Below, piece by piece: positions 47,780-57,029 of a stretch of DNA of 64,000 nt (position 1 is the first letter of the stretch; every line of letters starts with the position of its first letter). This DNA is from Providencia rettgeri (GTDB lineage: Bacteria; Pseudomonadota; Gammaproteobacteria; Enterobacterales; Enterobacteriaceae): NCBI RefSeq assembly GCF_001874625.1, contig NZ_CP017671.1:1240001-1304000 (forward strand), read 5' to 3'. Both the position numbers and the translations under genes were made by a program. The notes beneath the pieces were generated by a model. That model saw only the letters and a program-made list of their open reading frames with translations. It had not been told where the DNA came from and made no database searches.

Positions 47780-48568
47780 TTAGCACAGGGTGGCAACAAT
47801 AACTTGGTCTGCATTAAATAAGGCAGTGATAGCATCATTAACATTGAGTGACAGTGTATCAATCTCGCTATTTGGCAGGGTTGAGCAGAGTGTTTCCCCG
47901 CCAGTCAGGGTTACAATAACTTCACTATTATCTTTACCACGTTCTAACATGGTAATTTTACCTGCTAAACAGTTATCGAACTCGGTTGCTTGTGGTTGTT
48001 TGCTTAGTTTTACCCAAGGCGCTTTAATGAGAGCAAGTACTTCTTTGCCTTCAACTAACCCTAAACGGTTAGCACTTTGTTCGGTTAATGCTGCATTAAT
48101 CACGGTACTATTGTCCGCTAAACGAATTTGTACATGCTGTTGAACTTGCATGTGGTCGCGAGTGATAAGGGTGCCAAAAAATTGATTACGGGCGCTGGTT
48201 TGTAGTGAAAAGCGAGAAATCGCTGCCAGCAGGCTGTCTAAAGGTAGGTTATCTTCTTTTAAGACATCAAACGCTTTTTGTTGGATCTGAGCTAATAAGT
48301 CATATAACTGGAGCAGTCTTTCACCATAATGGGTTAATGTCGTACCGCCGCCTCCTTTGCCACCGGTTGCTCTGTCGACTAAAATATCATCGGTGAGTTG
48401 GTTCATCTCATTAATGGCATCCCAAGCACTTTTATAACTGATACCTGCAAGTTTGGCCCCTTGGCTGATAGAACCCGTCGCTTTAATTTGTTTGAGTAGC
48501 GCGATACGGCGTGGATCAGCGAATAAACTGCCTTGCAATTTAAGTGTGAGTAAGATTTCTGCCTGCAT
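47780..48568 (-). CDS. modE: ModE, molybdate-responsive regulator
   Basis: 262 residues, the E. coli length. The N-terminal winged helix is LLKQIKATGSISQGAKLAGI to about 110, including DRATGGKGGGGTTLTHYG. Two C-terminal Mop (molybdate-binding) domains have SARNQFFGTL and ALIKAPWVKLS. When molybdate is bound it represses modABC and activates molybdoenzyme genes. Divergent from acrZ. A matching operator is found upstream of modA. Confidence 0.96.
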   Translation of the reverse strand: MQAEILLTLKLQGSLFADPRRIALLKQIKATGSISQGAKLAGISYKSAWDAINEMNQLTDDILVDRATGGKGGGGTTLTHYGERLLQLYDLLAQIQQKAFDVLKEDNLPLDSLLAAISRFSLQTSARNQFFGTLITRDHMQVQQHVQIRLADNSTVINAALTEQSANRLGLVEGKEVLALIKAPWVKLSKQPQATEFDNCLAGKITMLERGKDNSEVIVTLTGGETLCSTLPNSEIDTLSLNVNDAITALFNADQVIVATLC

Positions 48569-48783
48569 ATTTTTCTCCCTTCCGGCTTAGTTGGTGGTGA
48601 CAGAGGTAAAAAGCACGTTTAGTATGTCGTTAGTATAATATTTTGTCTAAAATAGTCTCCATTATAACGCTATTATGCGTTATTATTTTGATTTGATTTA
48701 TAATCAAAAAATTGAGAGTCGAATTTCCCTCGTCAGCGTATCTTGTAGGCTGGTGGGTACAGTATCACTGAAGAGGCTTTTTT

Positions 48784-48936
48784 ATGTTAGAACTGATTAA
48801 AAGTTTAGGTTTCGCCCTGATGATGGTTCCTGTTGTGATGTTTTTAATCATGGGCCTGATTTATGGTCTTGGTGCATTTTTTAACTTGTTATCTAAAGCG
48901 CATGTGCCACATCACCACAATACAGAGAACAAGTAA
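48784..48936 (+). CDS. acrZ: AcrZ, small protein of the AcrAB-TolC pump
   Basis: 50 residues beginning [20 protein letters not shown], then [18 protein letters not shown]. It matches E. coli AcrZ (YbhT, 49 residues), a membrane helix that binds AcrB and broadens drug export. The tail here is His-rich ([11 protein letters not shown]) instead of KKDQPGQNH. In E. coli it also sits between modE and modA, under MarA/SoxS/Rob control. Confidence 0.92.
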   Translation: MLELIKSLGFALMMVPVVMFLIMGLIYGLGAFFNLLSKAHVPHHHNTENK

Positions 48937-48969
48937 CTTTTAGCGAGTTTCTTTTCTGACGGATTATAA

Positions 48970-49008
48970 AACTCCCTGATAACTCATTAAGCTATCAGGG
49001 AGTTTTTC
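48970..49008 (+). terminator. Terminator after acrZ
   Basis: AACTCCCTGATA pairs with TATCAGGGAGTT over 12 bases, then TTTCGTTT. It probably also serves the convergent protease gene. Confidence 0.88.
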
Positions 49009-49026
49009 GTTTAATCAAGTTCCCCT

Positions 49027-50058
49027 CTATGGATATAATGTATCATGGTAATTTCCATAGAGTTGTCTGCGGCTAGACTGGTTAAATTGTTGTTGTTCTG
49101 CTAAAGGTAACGCTAAAAAATTATTTTTGAAATTTTTCAGTGTTTCGACATAATTTTTTGTTGTAGTTTCAGCGAGTTGTTTAACGGCTTCAATGACAAA
49201 AAGGCCACAGCCATTTGGCACATTTTCTTGGATATTCCCTTCAATATATTCAATGTCGCTCTGTATTCCAGCTTCTTTAGCGCATTCTGTTATAGTTTGC
49301 TTAATTTCCGATGGTAATTGATGGTATGAATTAAAAACAAAGCTTTTAACTTTATTGTCAGTGACGTCGTGATAGAGCATAAATAGCACCCAATGAGCCC
49401 CTGTATTTATTGGAAATATTTCGGGCTTATTTAGAAAGTTGCTTTGTCTTTTTATTTCCTCAATAGTTGTTTTTAGCAAAGCCGCGTTGTCCTCGCTGAT
49501 ATCTAAAGGGTAGTTAACTGAAAATAAAGCTAAATAATCATCACTTATTAAGTTTGAATAAAGCTCATCACTTTGCTGCATTCGGTTATCACACCATAAA
49601 TTACTCTCCGCGAGTGGTTTCGGCGCTGCCGGTTTTATATTATCGGGTTCCATAAATAAACGCGTTAGGCTTAATTTATCTGCAATATTGTTTAATGCGG
49701 AGCCAATGATATACAGTAATTTCGATGGTTTAGACAATACGGCTTGGTGATGTGCTGATTGATATAAAACTTTGCTCGTTTCTTGTATTTCTTTATCTAC
49801 ACCTTTCTTCGCTGGCAATTTTCCGCTAAATAAATCAAACAAGATATTTTGTGCTTGTTTTCCTACACTGTCTTGTCGTAAAGCTAGGTTATGTAATAAA
49901 TCAATACTATTTAAGTTCCCTTCTCCAGACGATTTAGCTAAAGAATCTAAGGTTTCTTGGGGAATATCTTTGTCAAATAGCCCATAAAATTGTTGAGTGG
50001 TTAAGCTGCCTGAGTAATGAGCATTAGTTGGAGAATGTACTGTAGGTTGAATTGCCAT
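49027..50058 (-). CDS. CE-clan cysteine protease (SseL/ElaD-like), effector candidate
   Basis: 343 residues from the ATG at 50058 (GAGGAG upstream; the frame extends to 50115). The C-terminal half carries a Ulp1/CE-clan protease pattern: His222 in NTGAHWVLFMLYH, an acidic/Asn-bearing strand FVFNSYHQLP, and Cys284 in NVPNGCGLFVIEA, in the order His-(Asp/Asn)-Cys. LWCDNRMQQSDELYS before the catalytic part resembles the substrate-facing region of ElaD/SseL deubiquitinases. The first 25 residues are rich in Ser, Thr, Gln and Pro with no hydrophobic signal, as in type III secreted proteins. It interrupts the acrZ-modABC neighbourhood seen in E. coli. Function as a secreted deubiquitinase or deSUMOylase is inferred. 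Confidence 0.78.
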   Translation of the reverse strand: MAIQPTVHSPTNAHYSGSLTTQQFYGLFDKDIPQETLDSLAKSSGEGNLNSIDLLHNLALRQDSVGKQAQNILFDLFSGKLPAKKGVDKEIQETSKVLYQSAHHQAVLSKPSKLLYIIGSALNNIADKLSLTRLFMEPDNIKPAAPKPLAESNLWCDNRMQQSDELYSNLISDDYLALFSVNYPLDISEDNAALLKTTIEEIKRQSNFLNKPEIFPINTGAHWVLFMLYHDVTDNKVKSFVFNSYHQLPSEIKQTITECAKEAGIQSDIEYIEGNIQENVPNGCGLFVIEAVKQLAETTTKNYVETLKNFKNNFLALPLAEQQQFNQSSRRQLYGNYHDTLYP

Positions 50059-50283
50059 ATTATCTCCTCTGCTTTTATATACTTGTAAAAAGTTGAATGA
50101 AATATTCAAAGACACACGATTTGTGCCGATAAAGTTACAAGGGAAATAAGTTATAAACTATACAAAAACGATTCTTCGTAAACTAAAAACATGGCGTGTC
50201 TCTTTACCATTTAGGATAACATGCAGAAAAATTACATCATTTCTTGAGCCAGCACACTTTTATCACGAGTTTGACTTTAAGTT

Positions 50284-50311
50284 ATCGCTGTATCCTGATA
50301 TATATAGCGTG
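50284..50311 (+). promoter_or_regulatory. ModE operator upstream of modA
   Basis: ATCGCTGTATC and TATATAGCGTG are separated by 6 bases. They match the ModE half-sites (ATCGNTATATA-N6-TATATANCGAT) at 9 of 11 positions each. It lies 26 bases before the modA start, where binding of molybdate-ModE would block transcription. Confidence 0.85.
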
Positions 50312-50336
50312 TTGATTAATACTATGGTGAATAAAA

Positions 50337-51113
50337 ATGAAAAAAGGTTTGGTATCACTTCTCGCGGGTGCAACACTGACACTCACTATGGCTAGCCATA
50401 GTTTTGCTGCGGATAAAATAACGGTTTTCGCAGCTGCCTCATTAACTAACGCGCTGAATGAAATCTCTGAGCAATATAAGAAAGAGGCGAAAGTAGACGT
50501 TGTGGCATCTTATGCCTCTTCTTCAACATTGGCGCGTCAAATTGAGCAAGGAGCACCTGCTAATCTATTTATTTCTGCTGACCAGCAGTGGATGGATTAT
50601 GCAATTGATAAAAAATTGATGGTGGATGATACTCGTTATACATTATTAGGTAATGAATTAGTGTTGATTGCACCAAAAGATTCTAAATTGGATAAAGTGG
50701 AAATCAATAAGCAAACAGATTGGAAAAAATTATTAGATGGCGGTCGTTTAGCCGTTGGTGATCCTGACCATGTACCTGTTGGTATTTATGCTAAAGAAGC
50801 ATTGGGTAATTTAGGTGCATGGGAAACGGTTGATCCACTGTTAGCGCGTACTAACAATGTCCGCAGTGGTATGGCACTAGTTGAACGCCAAGAAGCACCT
50901 TTAGGCATTGTGTATGGTTCTGATGCGGTCGCTAGCCAAAAAGTAAAAGTGGTTGGTGTATTCCCTGCAGATACGCATAAACCTGTTGAATACCCAATGG
51001 CAATAGTTAAAGACCAAGATAATAAAGCGACTCGTGATTATTATGAGTATCTGAAAACTCCAGCAGCTTCTGAGGTTTTTAAACGTTATGGTTTCGAGCC
51101 ACGTACCAAATAA
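50337..51113 (+). CDS. modA: ModA, periplasmic molybdate-binding protein
   Basis: 258 residues (E. coli 257). The signal peptide ends ASHSFA (about residue 24). Ligand-site blocks VFAAASLTNAL, ASYASSSTLARQIEQGAPAN and VGDPDHVPVGIYAKEAL are intact. It delivers molybdate (and tungstate) to ModBC. First gene of modABC. Confidence 0.97.
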   Translation: MKKGLVSLLAGATLTLTMASHSFAADKITVFAAASLTNALNEISEQYKKEAKVDVVASYASSSTLARQIEQGAPANLFISADQQWMDYAIDKKLMVDDTRYTLLGNELVLIAPKDSKLDKVEINKQTDWKKLLDGGRLAVGDPDHVPVGIYAKEALGNLGAWETVDPLLARTNNVRSGMALVERQEAPLGIVYGSDAVASQKVKVVGVFPADTHKPVEYPMAIVKDQDNKATRDYYEYLKTPAASEVFKRYGFEPRTK

Positions 51114-51129
51114 ACATTAAGAGATTATA

Positions 51130-51828
51130 TTGTTGCAGATGTTAAGTCCTTATGAATGGGAAGCAATTTACTTAAGCCTAAAAGTATCAAGCGTAGCGGT
51201 ATTATTCAGCTTACCGCTTGGGATATTAGTTGCATGGGTATTAGTTCGCTGTAATTTTCCTGGCAAAACATTGCTCGATAGTATTATCCACCTACCACTG
51301 GTATTGCCACCAGTGGTAGTGGGTTATTTATTATTGATCAGTATGGGAAAACGCGGTTTTATTGGTGAATGGTTATATAACTGGTTTGGTTTTAGCTTCA
51401 CCTTTAGTTGGCGAGGGGCTGCGCTTGCTTCGGCCGTGGTCGCTTTTCCGTTGATGGTACGAGCAATTCGTTTAGCATTAGAAGCGGTAGATAGAAAGCT
51501 AGAGCAAGCGGCTAGAACATTAGGTGCCACGCCATTGCGCGTTTTTCTCACCATCACCATTCCGCTTTCTTTGCCGGGTATCATTGTAGGCACAGTGCTT
51601 GCTTTCGCCCGTTCTTTAGGGGAATTCGGTGCCACGATTACATTTGTATCAAATATACCTGGAGAAACTCAAACCATTCCATTAGCGATGTATACCTTAA
51701 TTGAGACGCCGGGTGCAGAGGTTGATGCTGCACGCTTATGTATTATCGCGATCGTTCTTGCATTAATTTCATTATTAATTTCAGAATGGCTGACCCGTTG
51801 GGGTAAAAAGCGTTTGGGGGTAGCCTGA
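51130..51828 (+). CDS. modB: ModB, molybdate ABC transporter permease
   Basis: 232 residues at most (E. coli 229), five or six membrane helices. The ATP-subunit contact loop is [20 protein letters not shown], and [16 protein letters not shown] follows. The start is either a TTG at 51130 or 51133 (AAGAG 6-9 bases upstream) or the ATG at 51139, which has a poor ribosome site; I cannot decide. Its stop is followed by the modC ATG after 1 base. Confidence 0.95.
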   Translation: MLQMLSPYEWEAIYLSLKVSSVAVLFSLPLGILVAWVLVRCNFPGKTLLDSIIHLPLVLPPVVVGYLLLISMGKRGFIGEWLYNWFGFSFTFSWRGAALASAVVAFPLMVRAIRLALEAVDRKLEQAARTLGATPLRVFLTITIPLSLPGIIVGTVLAFARSLGEFGATITFVSNIPGETQTIPLAMYTLIETPGAEVDAARLCIIAIVLALISLLISEWLTRWGKKRLGVA

Positions 51829-51829
51829 T

Positions 51830-52897
51830 ATGTTAGAACTCAACTTTTCCCAAAAGTTAGGGGACTTACAGCTGGAAGTGAATACACAATTACCAACAGA
51901 AAGCATTACTGCGGTTTTCGGGCTTTCTGGTGCAGGTAAAACCTCTTTAATCAATGTGATAGGCGGTTTAACTAAGCCAAATAAAGGGCGGATAGTGTTA
52001 AATGGTCGTACATTGGTTGATGTCGAAAAACGGATTTGTTTACCGCCAGAGCAGCGTCACATAGGTTATGTTTTTCAGGATGCGCGGTTATTTCCACATT
52101 ACCGTGTCAAAAGTAATTTACGTTATGGCATGGCGCCAAAAATGAAAACACGCTTTGATGATATCGTTGAGTTGCTGGGTATCGAAAAGTTACTCAACCG
52201 TTATCCAATAACATTATCTGGCGGTGAGAAACAACGCGTTGCGATTGGTCGTGCTTTATTAACTGCGCCAGAAATTCTGCTGATGGATGAACCCCTTGCT
52301 TCTTTGGATCTCCCCCGCAAACGTGAGTTATTACCTTATTTAGAAAAGCTTTCTCAAGATGTTAAAATCCCTATTTTATATGTCAGTCATAGTCTTGATG
52401 AAATATTGCGCCTAGCGGATAAAGTCATTGTAATGGCTCAAGGGAAAGTTAAAGCATTTGGCCCATTAGAAGACGTCTGGGCGAGCAGTGCATTACGTCC
52501 TTGGTTACAGCAAGAAACATTGAGCAGTGTGGTGAGTGCAAAGGTACATAGTCAACACCCTGATTACGATATGACAGCGGTAATTGTCGGCGGTCAAAAG
52601 TTATGGGTTCCGCGAGTTGAAATGCAGCAAGGGGCTGAAGTACGTATACGTATCGATGCTTCGGATGTTTCTTTGGTTTTAGAAAAGCCGCAAGTGAGTA
52701 GTATTCGTAATATTTTAGCGGCAGAAGTTATTGAATGGATTGAAGATGGTGAGCAAGTTGATGTGAAGCTAGATTTAGGTGAAGAACATTATCTATGGGC
52801 TCGCATCACCCGCTGGGCGAGGGATGAGCTTTCTATTCGTAAAGGAAGAAAGGTGTTTGCACAGGTGAAAAGTGTCTCGCTTTCTCGTCAGCTATAG
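51830..52897 (+). CDS. modC: ModC, molybdate ABC transporter ATPase
   Basis: 355 residues (E. coli 352). Walker [16 protein letters not shown] (about 30-40), signature [15 protein letters not shown], Walker [14 protein letters not shown] and switch His in YVSHSLDE. The C-terminal Mop/TOBE domain (about 290-355: [20 protein letters not shown]) binds molybdate for trans-inhibition. Last gene of modABC. Confidence 0.97.
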   Translation: MLELNFSQKLGDLQLEVNTQLPTESITAVFGLSGAGKTSLINVIGGLTKPNKGRIVLNGRTLVDVEKRICLPPEQRHIGYVFQDARLFPHYRVKSNLRYGMAPKMKTRFDDIVELLGIEKLLNRYPITLSGGEKQRVAIGRALLTAPEILLMDEPLASLDLPRKRELLPYLEKLSQDVKIPILYVSHSLDEILRLADKVIVMAQGKVKAFGPLEDVWASSALRPWLQQETLSSVVSAKVHSQHPDYDMTAVIVGGQKLWVPRVEMQQGAEVRIRIDASDVSLVLEKPQVSSIRNILAAEVIEWIEDGEQVDVKLDLGEEHYLWARITRWARDELSIRKGRKVFAQVKSVSLSRQL

Positions 52898-52911
52898 TGA
52901 GGCAAATATTA

Positions 52912-52947
52912 GAGATATAGCTATTTTGCGTCAGTTTGCTATATCTC
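52912..52947. terminator. Hairpin between convergent modC and oxidoreductase genes
   Basis: GAGATATAGC and GCTATATCTC pair over 10 bases around a 16-base loop, 15 bases after modC. No U-run, so a weak terminator at best. Confidence 0.5.
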
Positions 52948-52956
52948 ATCGATTTG

Positions 52957-54426
52957 TTACAAATAATATTTAACAGTTTTTTGAGCACCTAAGATGATGA
53001 GTTGCTGGTATGCAGCCTTGATTTTTTTAACTACTTGGTGGTTTCTCGAAAGTTGGGGTGGGAAAATAGCGCCTATTTTTAACAAGTTGTCGACAGTTTC
53101 AAGGCTAAAACCATATTTTTGGTAGATTTCCGCAAACTCGTTTCGTAATGGGTCCTGGATACTCACTGGGTTACCTTGTTCATTGACCCCGCTGACATAT
53201 TTCATCCATGCAGCAACACCCAGTGCTAGGAGCGTATAGTCTGAACCCTGTTGCTGATGCCACATAATAGAATCTAATAGGCGCTGGGGTAATTTTTGGC
53301 TGCCATCAATCGCTATTTGCGCTGTCTTATGTTTAATGGCGCGATTGCTAAAGCGTTTTAATAAATCTTGTGCATATTTTCTCAGGTTTGTATCACTTGG
53401 CATTGTCAGTGTTGGCGCTTGCTCATGAAGCATTAATTTGTGTACTGCTTGGCTAAAATCAGGGTTCTGCATAGTGTCAGAGATAAACTCATACCCTGCT
53501 AGATGACCTAGATAAGCTAGGAAAGAATGGCTCCCATTGAGCATTCTAAGTTTCATCATTTCATAAGGTGCAACATCAGGTACAAATTGTACGCCGACAC
53601 GTTGCCAATCTGGTCTGCCATTAGCAAAACAATCTTCAATAACCCATTGACTAAATGACTCACTGATCACTGCGCATGGGTCATCTTTCCCAATGAGTTG
53701 TTTAATTTCGGCGTATGAACTTTCAGTCATAGCAGGGACAATCCTATCAACCATGGTATTTGGAAAAGTGATATTTTTTTCAATCCATTGTGCTAGTTGA
53801 TTATCTTGTTGAATGGCTAAACCAATAATAGCCTGACGTGCTGTTTCTCCATTATTGCGGATATTATCGCAAGAAAGAATGGTGACAGGGGGCAGGTTTC
53901 TCTGAAAACGTAAACGAAGTGCGGCAACGATATAACCTAAAACAGATTGAGGTTCCATAGGGTTAGTGAGGTCATGTTGTATAAACGGATTAGCTAAATC
54001 CAGCTTATCCGTTGAGGGCGAAATACAATAGCCTTTCTCTGTCACGGTTAGTGAAATAATGGCAATTTCGGGGGCAGCCATTTTTTCAATAATCGCATTA
54101 ATACCATCAATACGCGGGTGCATAGCCTGCTTAATTGCCTTGATAGTCCTTAGTGTTGATTTTTCTTCATCTTTTTCTAGCAAAGTATAATTGCAATGCT
54201 GTTCGTTTAATTGGTTGATTAATATTGCACCACGCTCAGACATTAAATTAATTTCACAATAGCCCCAATTAGATTGGAACTTTTCAAGTAATAAATGTGT
54301 ATAAAGGGCTTGATGGGCGCGATGAAATGCACCACAGCCAAGATGTATCATTTGTGAGGTGACTTGTGATGTATTACGTCGAGCTGTGTTACGGAGCTTG
54401 TTTTTTGAACTAGACATAGGCGCCAT
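52957..54426 (-). CDS. Mannitol dehydrogenase-family oxidoreductase (UxuB/YeiQ-like)
   Basis: 489 residues, the size of fructuronate reductase UxuB (486) and E. coli YeiQ. Long-chain polyol dehydrogenase features: the N-terminal NAD-binding part (MIHLGCGAFHRAHQALYTHL), TEKGY, CDNIRNNG and the catalytic block KLRMLNGSHSFLAYLG with Lys, Asn and His. The family oxidises or reduces sugar acids and polyols (mannonate/fructuronate, mannitol, arabinitol). The exact substrate is not readable. It is divergent from a transporter operon with NagB- and NagA-like enzymes, so it probably works on a related sugar or sugar acid. ATGs at 54426 and 54417 are both possible. Confidence 0.8.
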   Translation of the reverse strand: MAPMSSSKNKLRNTARRNTSQVTSQMIHLGCGAFHRAHQALYTHLLLEKFQSNWGYCEINLMSERGAILINQLNEQHCNYTLLEKDEEKSTLRTIKAIKQAMHPRIDGINAIIEKMAAPEIAIISLTVTEKGYCISPSTDKLDLANPFIQHDLTNPMEPQSVLGYIVAALRLRFQRNLPPVTILSCDNIRNNGETARQAIIGLAIQQDNQLAQWIEKNITFPNTMVDRIVPAMTESSYAEIKQLIGKDDPCAVISESFSQWVIEDCFANGRPDWQRVGVQFVPDVAPYEMMKLRMLNGSHSFLAYLGHLAGYEFISDTMQNPDFSQAVHKLMLHEQAPTLTMPSDTNLRKYAQDLLKRFSNRAIKHKTAQIAIDGSQKLPQRLLDSIMWHQQQGSDYTLLALGVAAWMKYVSGVNEQGNPVSIQDPLRNEFAEIYQKYGFSLETVDNLLKIGAIFPPQLSRNHQVVKKIKAAYQQLIILGAQKTVKYYL

Positions 54427-54878
54427 AATCCCCCTGAGAATAACAGTAATTTAGGTTAGAGCTGCTTCGGTTTCTTTATAATTAAAAACAAAATGGTTTT
54501 TAATTTAGGTGAAAAATAGCAGTATTGTAGAGGAAAGTAAAATATTGGCTTAACAAACTATTTTTTACTGGATTATATAAATCAGAGATTACTTCAGTCA
54601 TGAATTTGTTTAGTTGATTGATTTTATTATTTTATTTATTTTTTCTGGCAGTGGTTTCTAATGAGAATTGTCTAGTTTAATAGGAGGTAAACAAACATAA
54701 TTCAAATTTCAAATTGTATTTTATCATTGAATTTTGATTGTGATCCCATTTTTAGATCATTTAAAAACAAACATGTTCTAAAATAATATTAACGGTGCTA
54801 GTTTCAATAGTGCGCGCTTTTTGTCCGTTTTTTATAAAACATACCTAAATAATGTATTCCTAAAATGTAGGGGGCAGT
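54427..54878. promoter_or_regulatory. Divergent promoter region of the sugar cluster
   Basis: 452 AT-rich bases between the oxidoreductase and the MHS transporter genes. I see no gene and no clear palindromic operator, though the ROK regulator downstream probably binds here. TAGGGGG at 54867-54873 is the ribosome site for the transporter. Confidence 0.5.
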
Positions 54879-56216
54879 ATGAGTGACACTATTTCAGAAC
54901 AATTAGCTACAGAAACTGTAAGCGAAACGCCTGCAGCTGATAAAAAAACAATTAGAAAAGTCATGATGGCAAGCGTATCAGGAACAGTAATCGAGTGGTA
55001 TGACTATTCGTTATATGGTGCAGCAGCTGGATTGGTTATTAATAAACTTTATTTTCCTAATCTATCGCCCACAATTGCAACGTTAGCAGCATTTCTTACT
55101 TTTGCTGTCGGTTTTATTTCACGTCCCTTAGGTGGGGTGATTATTGCCCATATTGGCGACCGATATGGGCGAAAACCAGCGCTTATCTTCGCAATTGTAT
55201 TAATGGGGATCGCAACATTAGCTCTGGGGTTATTACCAACTTATTATCATATCGGTATTTGGGCAACAATCGCTTTAGTTATCATACGGTTAATGCAAGG
55301 CTTTGGTTCAGGTGCTGAACTTGCAGGAGCGCAAACCTTTGTGGCGGAATATGTTCCGATGAAGCAGAGGGGGTTTTATACCTCGTTAATTAATGCATCA
55401 ACAGGAATTGCCATTTTATTATCTACAGCCGCTTTTTTTGCCGTATCACAATTACCTGATGAAGCATTTATGAGCTGGGGCTGGCGCGTCCCTTTCTTGT
55501 TATCTATCGTTTTATTTGTTGTAGCCATTTATATCCGTAAACAACTAGATGAAACGCCAGAATACGTTAAATCCGTTGAAAAGGCAGAGGTAGAGAAAAA
55601 AGAACAAAAAATTCCTATTAAGGAGCTCTTTATTCATAGTCGAAAAAACTTACTCTGTGGTTTTTTCAGTTTAGCTGGTCACCAAGCTAATGGTTATGTG
55701 TTGAGCGTATTCAGTATTAGTTATCTCACCAATACGTTGGGTATGGAAAAGTCAGATGGGTTGATGGCGTTAATGGTTGCCGTGCTTATTAATACGCTGA
55801 TGACCCCTGTCATGGGGCGGTTAACGGATAAATATGGCACTACTGCAATTTTCTCATTCGGGGCAATTTTCTTAGGCGTTTTTGCTTTTCCATTATTCTG
55901 GCTACTAGGTAGCGGCAGCTTAATGTTGGCAACGCTTGGAATGTGTATTGCTTATGGTATTGGGCATGGTGCAACATCAGGGGCTCAAGGCGCGTTCTTA
56001 GCTAATCTATTCCCAACGCAATATCGGTATTCAGGTATTGCGCTCTCTCGTGAACTAAACAGTGTCATTTTTGCAGGTTCAACACCTGTTATTGCTGCTG
56101 CATTGGTTTCTGTTGGTGATGGGAAACCCACCTATGTTGTTTATTACTTAATCTTTTGTTGTGTGCTGACGTTAACTGCTGTGCAAATGGCTAAGAAATT
56201 GAAGCAACACCAGTAA
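54879..56216 (+). CDS. MHS-family MFS transporter
   Basis: 445 residues, twelve membrane segments. Metabolite:H+ symporter (MHS) branch signatures: SGTVIEWYDYSLYGAAAGLV at the first helix, FISRPLGGVIIAHIGDRYGR in loop 2-3, LIRLMQGFGSGAE-type (here IIRLMQGFGSGAELAGA) and GWRVPFLLS. Known MHS members carry carboxylates or zwitterions (citrate, 2-oxoglutarate, shikimate, proline/betaine). That hints that the cluster's substrate is an acid such as an amino-sugar acid. First gene of an operon with NagB- and NagA-like genes (45 and 24 base gaps). Confidence 0.85.
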   Translation: MSDTISEQLATETVSETPAADKKTIRKVMMASVSGTVIEWYDYSLYGAAAGLVINKLYFPNLSPTIATLAAFLTFAVGFISRPLGGVIIAHIGDRYGRKPALIFAIVLMGIATLALGLLPTYYHIGIWATIALVIIRLMQGFGSGAELAGAQTFVAEYVPMKQRGFYTSLINASTGIAILLSTAAFFAVSQLPDEAFMSWGWRVPFLLSIVLFVVAIYIRKQLDETPEYVKSVEKAEVEKKEQKIPIKELFIHSRKNLLCGFFSLAGHQANGYVLSVFSISYLTNTLGMEKSDGLMALMVAVLINTLMTPVMGRLTDKYGTTAIFSFGAIFLGVFAFPLFWLLGSGSLMLATLGMCIAYGIGHGATSGAQGAFLANLFPTQYRYSGIALSRELNSVIFAGSTPVIAAALVSVGDGKPTYVVYYLIFCCVLTLTAVQMAKKLKQHQ

Positions 56217-56261
56217 GACACTTTGCTAAATAAACGGTTATTTATTAAGTATGAGGTTGGT

Positions 56262-57005
56262 ATGGATATTATTATTTCTGAAAATAAGCAGATTTTAGGT
56301 AAACAAGCCAGTCGAGCAGGAGCTTATGCTATTCAAAAAGCATTAAGTGAAAAATCAGAGATTGCGATTATTGTCGCCACTGGTGCGAGTCAGTTTGAAA
56401 TGTTGGAACACTTAATTGATGAGGATATTGATTGGTCACGAATTACCATTTTTCATTTGGATGAATATATCGGACTTGATGAAGGACACCCCGCAAGTTT
56501 TCGTCGATATTTACAAGAGCGCTTGGTGAATAAATTACCTTCGCTACATCAATTTATTGGTGTGAATGGTTCAGCCAAAAACATTGATGAGGAAATCCAA
56601 CGTTTGAACCAGGTTATTCGTCAATATGAAATCGATGTCTGTTTTGCTGGTATCGGGGAAAATGGACATTTAGCGTTCAATGATCCCCCCGCAGACTTCA
56701 GTATAAGTTCTCCTTATATTGTTGTGAACCTTGATGATGCCTGCAGAAAACAACAATTAGGAGAGAAATGGTTTTCTCAGTTGGAAGACGTCCCAAAACA
56801 AGCCATTTCGATGAGTATAATGCAAATTTTAAGGTCTAAAACGTTAATTCTCAGTGTACCTGACTTACGCAAGTCTATTGCAGTTAAAAACACGGTAGAA
56901 GGGGAAATAACGAACCAAGTACCTGCATCCATTGTGCAACAGCATAACAATTGCTACCTATTTTTGGATAAAGATTCCGCATCATTATTATCAGCGGTTG
57001 ATTAG
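56262..57005 (+). CDS. NagB-like sugar-phosphate isomerase/deaminase
   Basis: 247 residues, NagB/6-phosphogluconolactonase superfamily (COG0363), shorter than E. coli NagB (266). FHLDEYIGLDEGHPASFR and GIGENGHLAFNDPP are the substrate and catalytic motifs, with His136. The position of E. coli NagB Asp141 is Asn134 here, as in several Gram-positive NagBs, and Glu148 is replaced by Asp141. The family converts glucosamine 6-phosphate to fructose 6-phosphate and ammonia. The substitutions leave room for a different amino-sugar substrate. The ATG at 56262 follows GAGG; the frame is open from 56223. Confidence 0.8.
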   Translation: MDIIISENKQILGKQASRAGAYAIQKALSEKSEIAIIVATGASQFEMLEHLIDEDIDWSRITIFHLDEYIGLDEGHPASFRRYLQERLVNKLPSLHQFIGVNGSAKNIDEEIQRLNQVIRQYEIDVCFAGIGENGHLAFNDPPADFSISSPYIVVNLDDACRKQQLGEKWFSQLEDVPKQAISMSIMQILRSKTLILSVPDLRKSIAVKNTVEGEITNQVPASIVQQHNNCYLFLDKDSASLLSAVD

Positions 57006-57029
57006 GGAAAAGTATTGAAGGATTAAACT

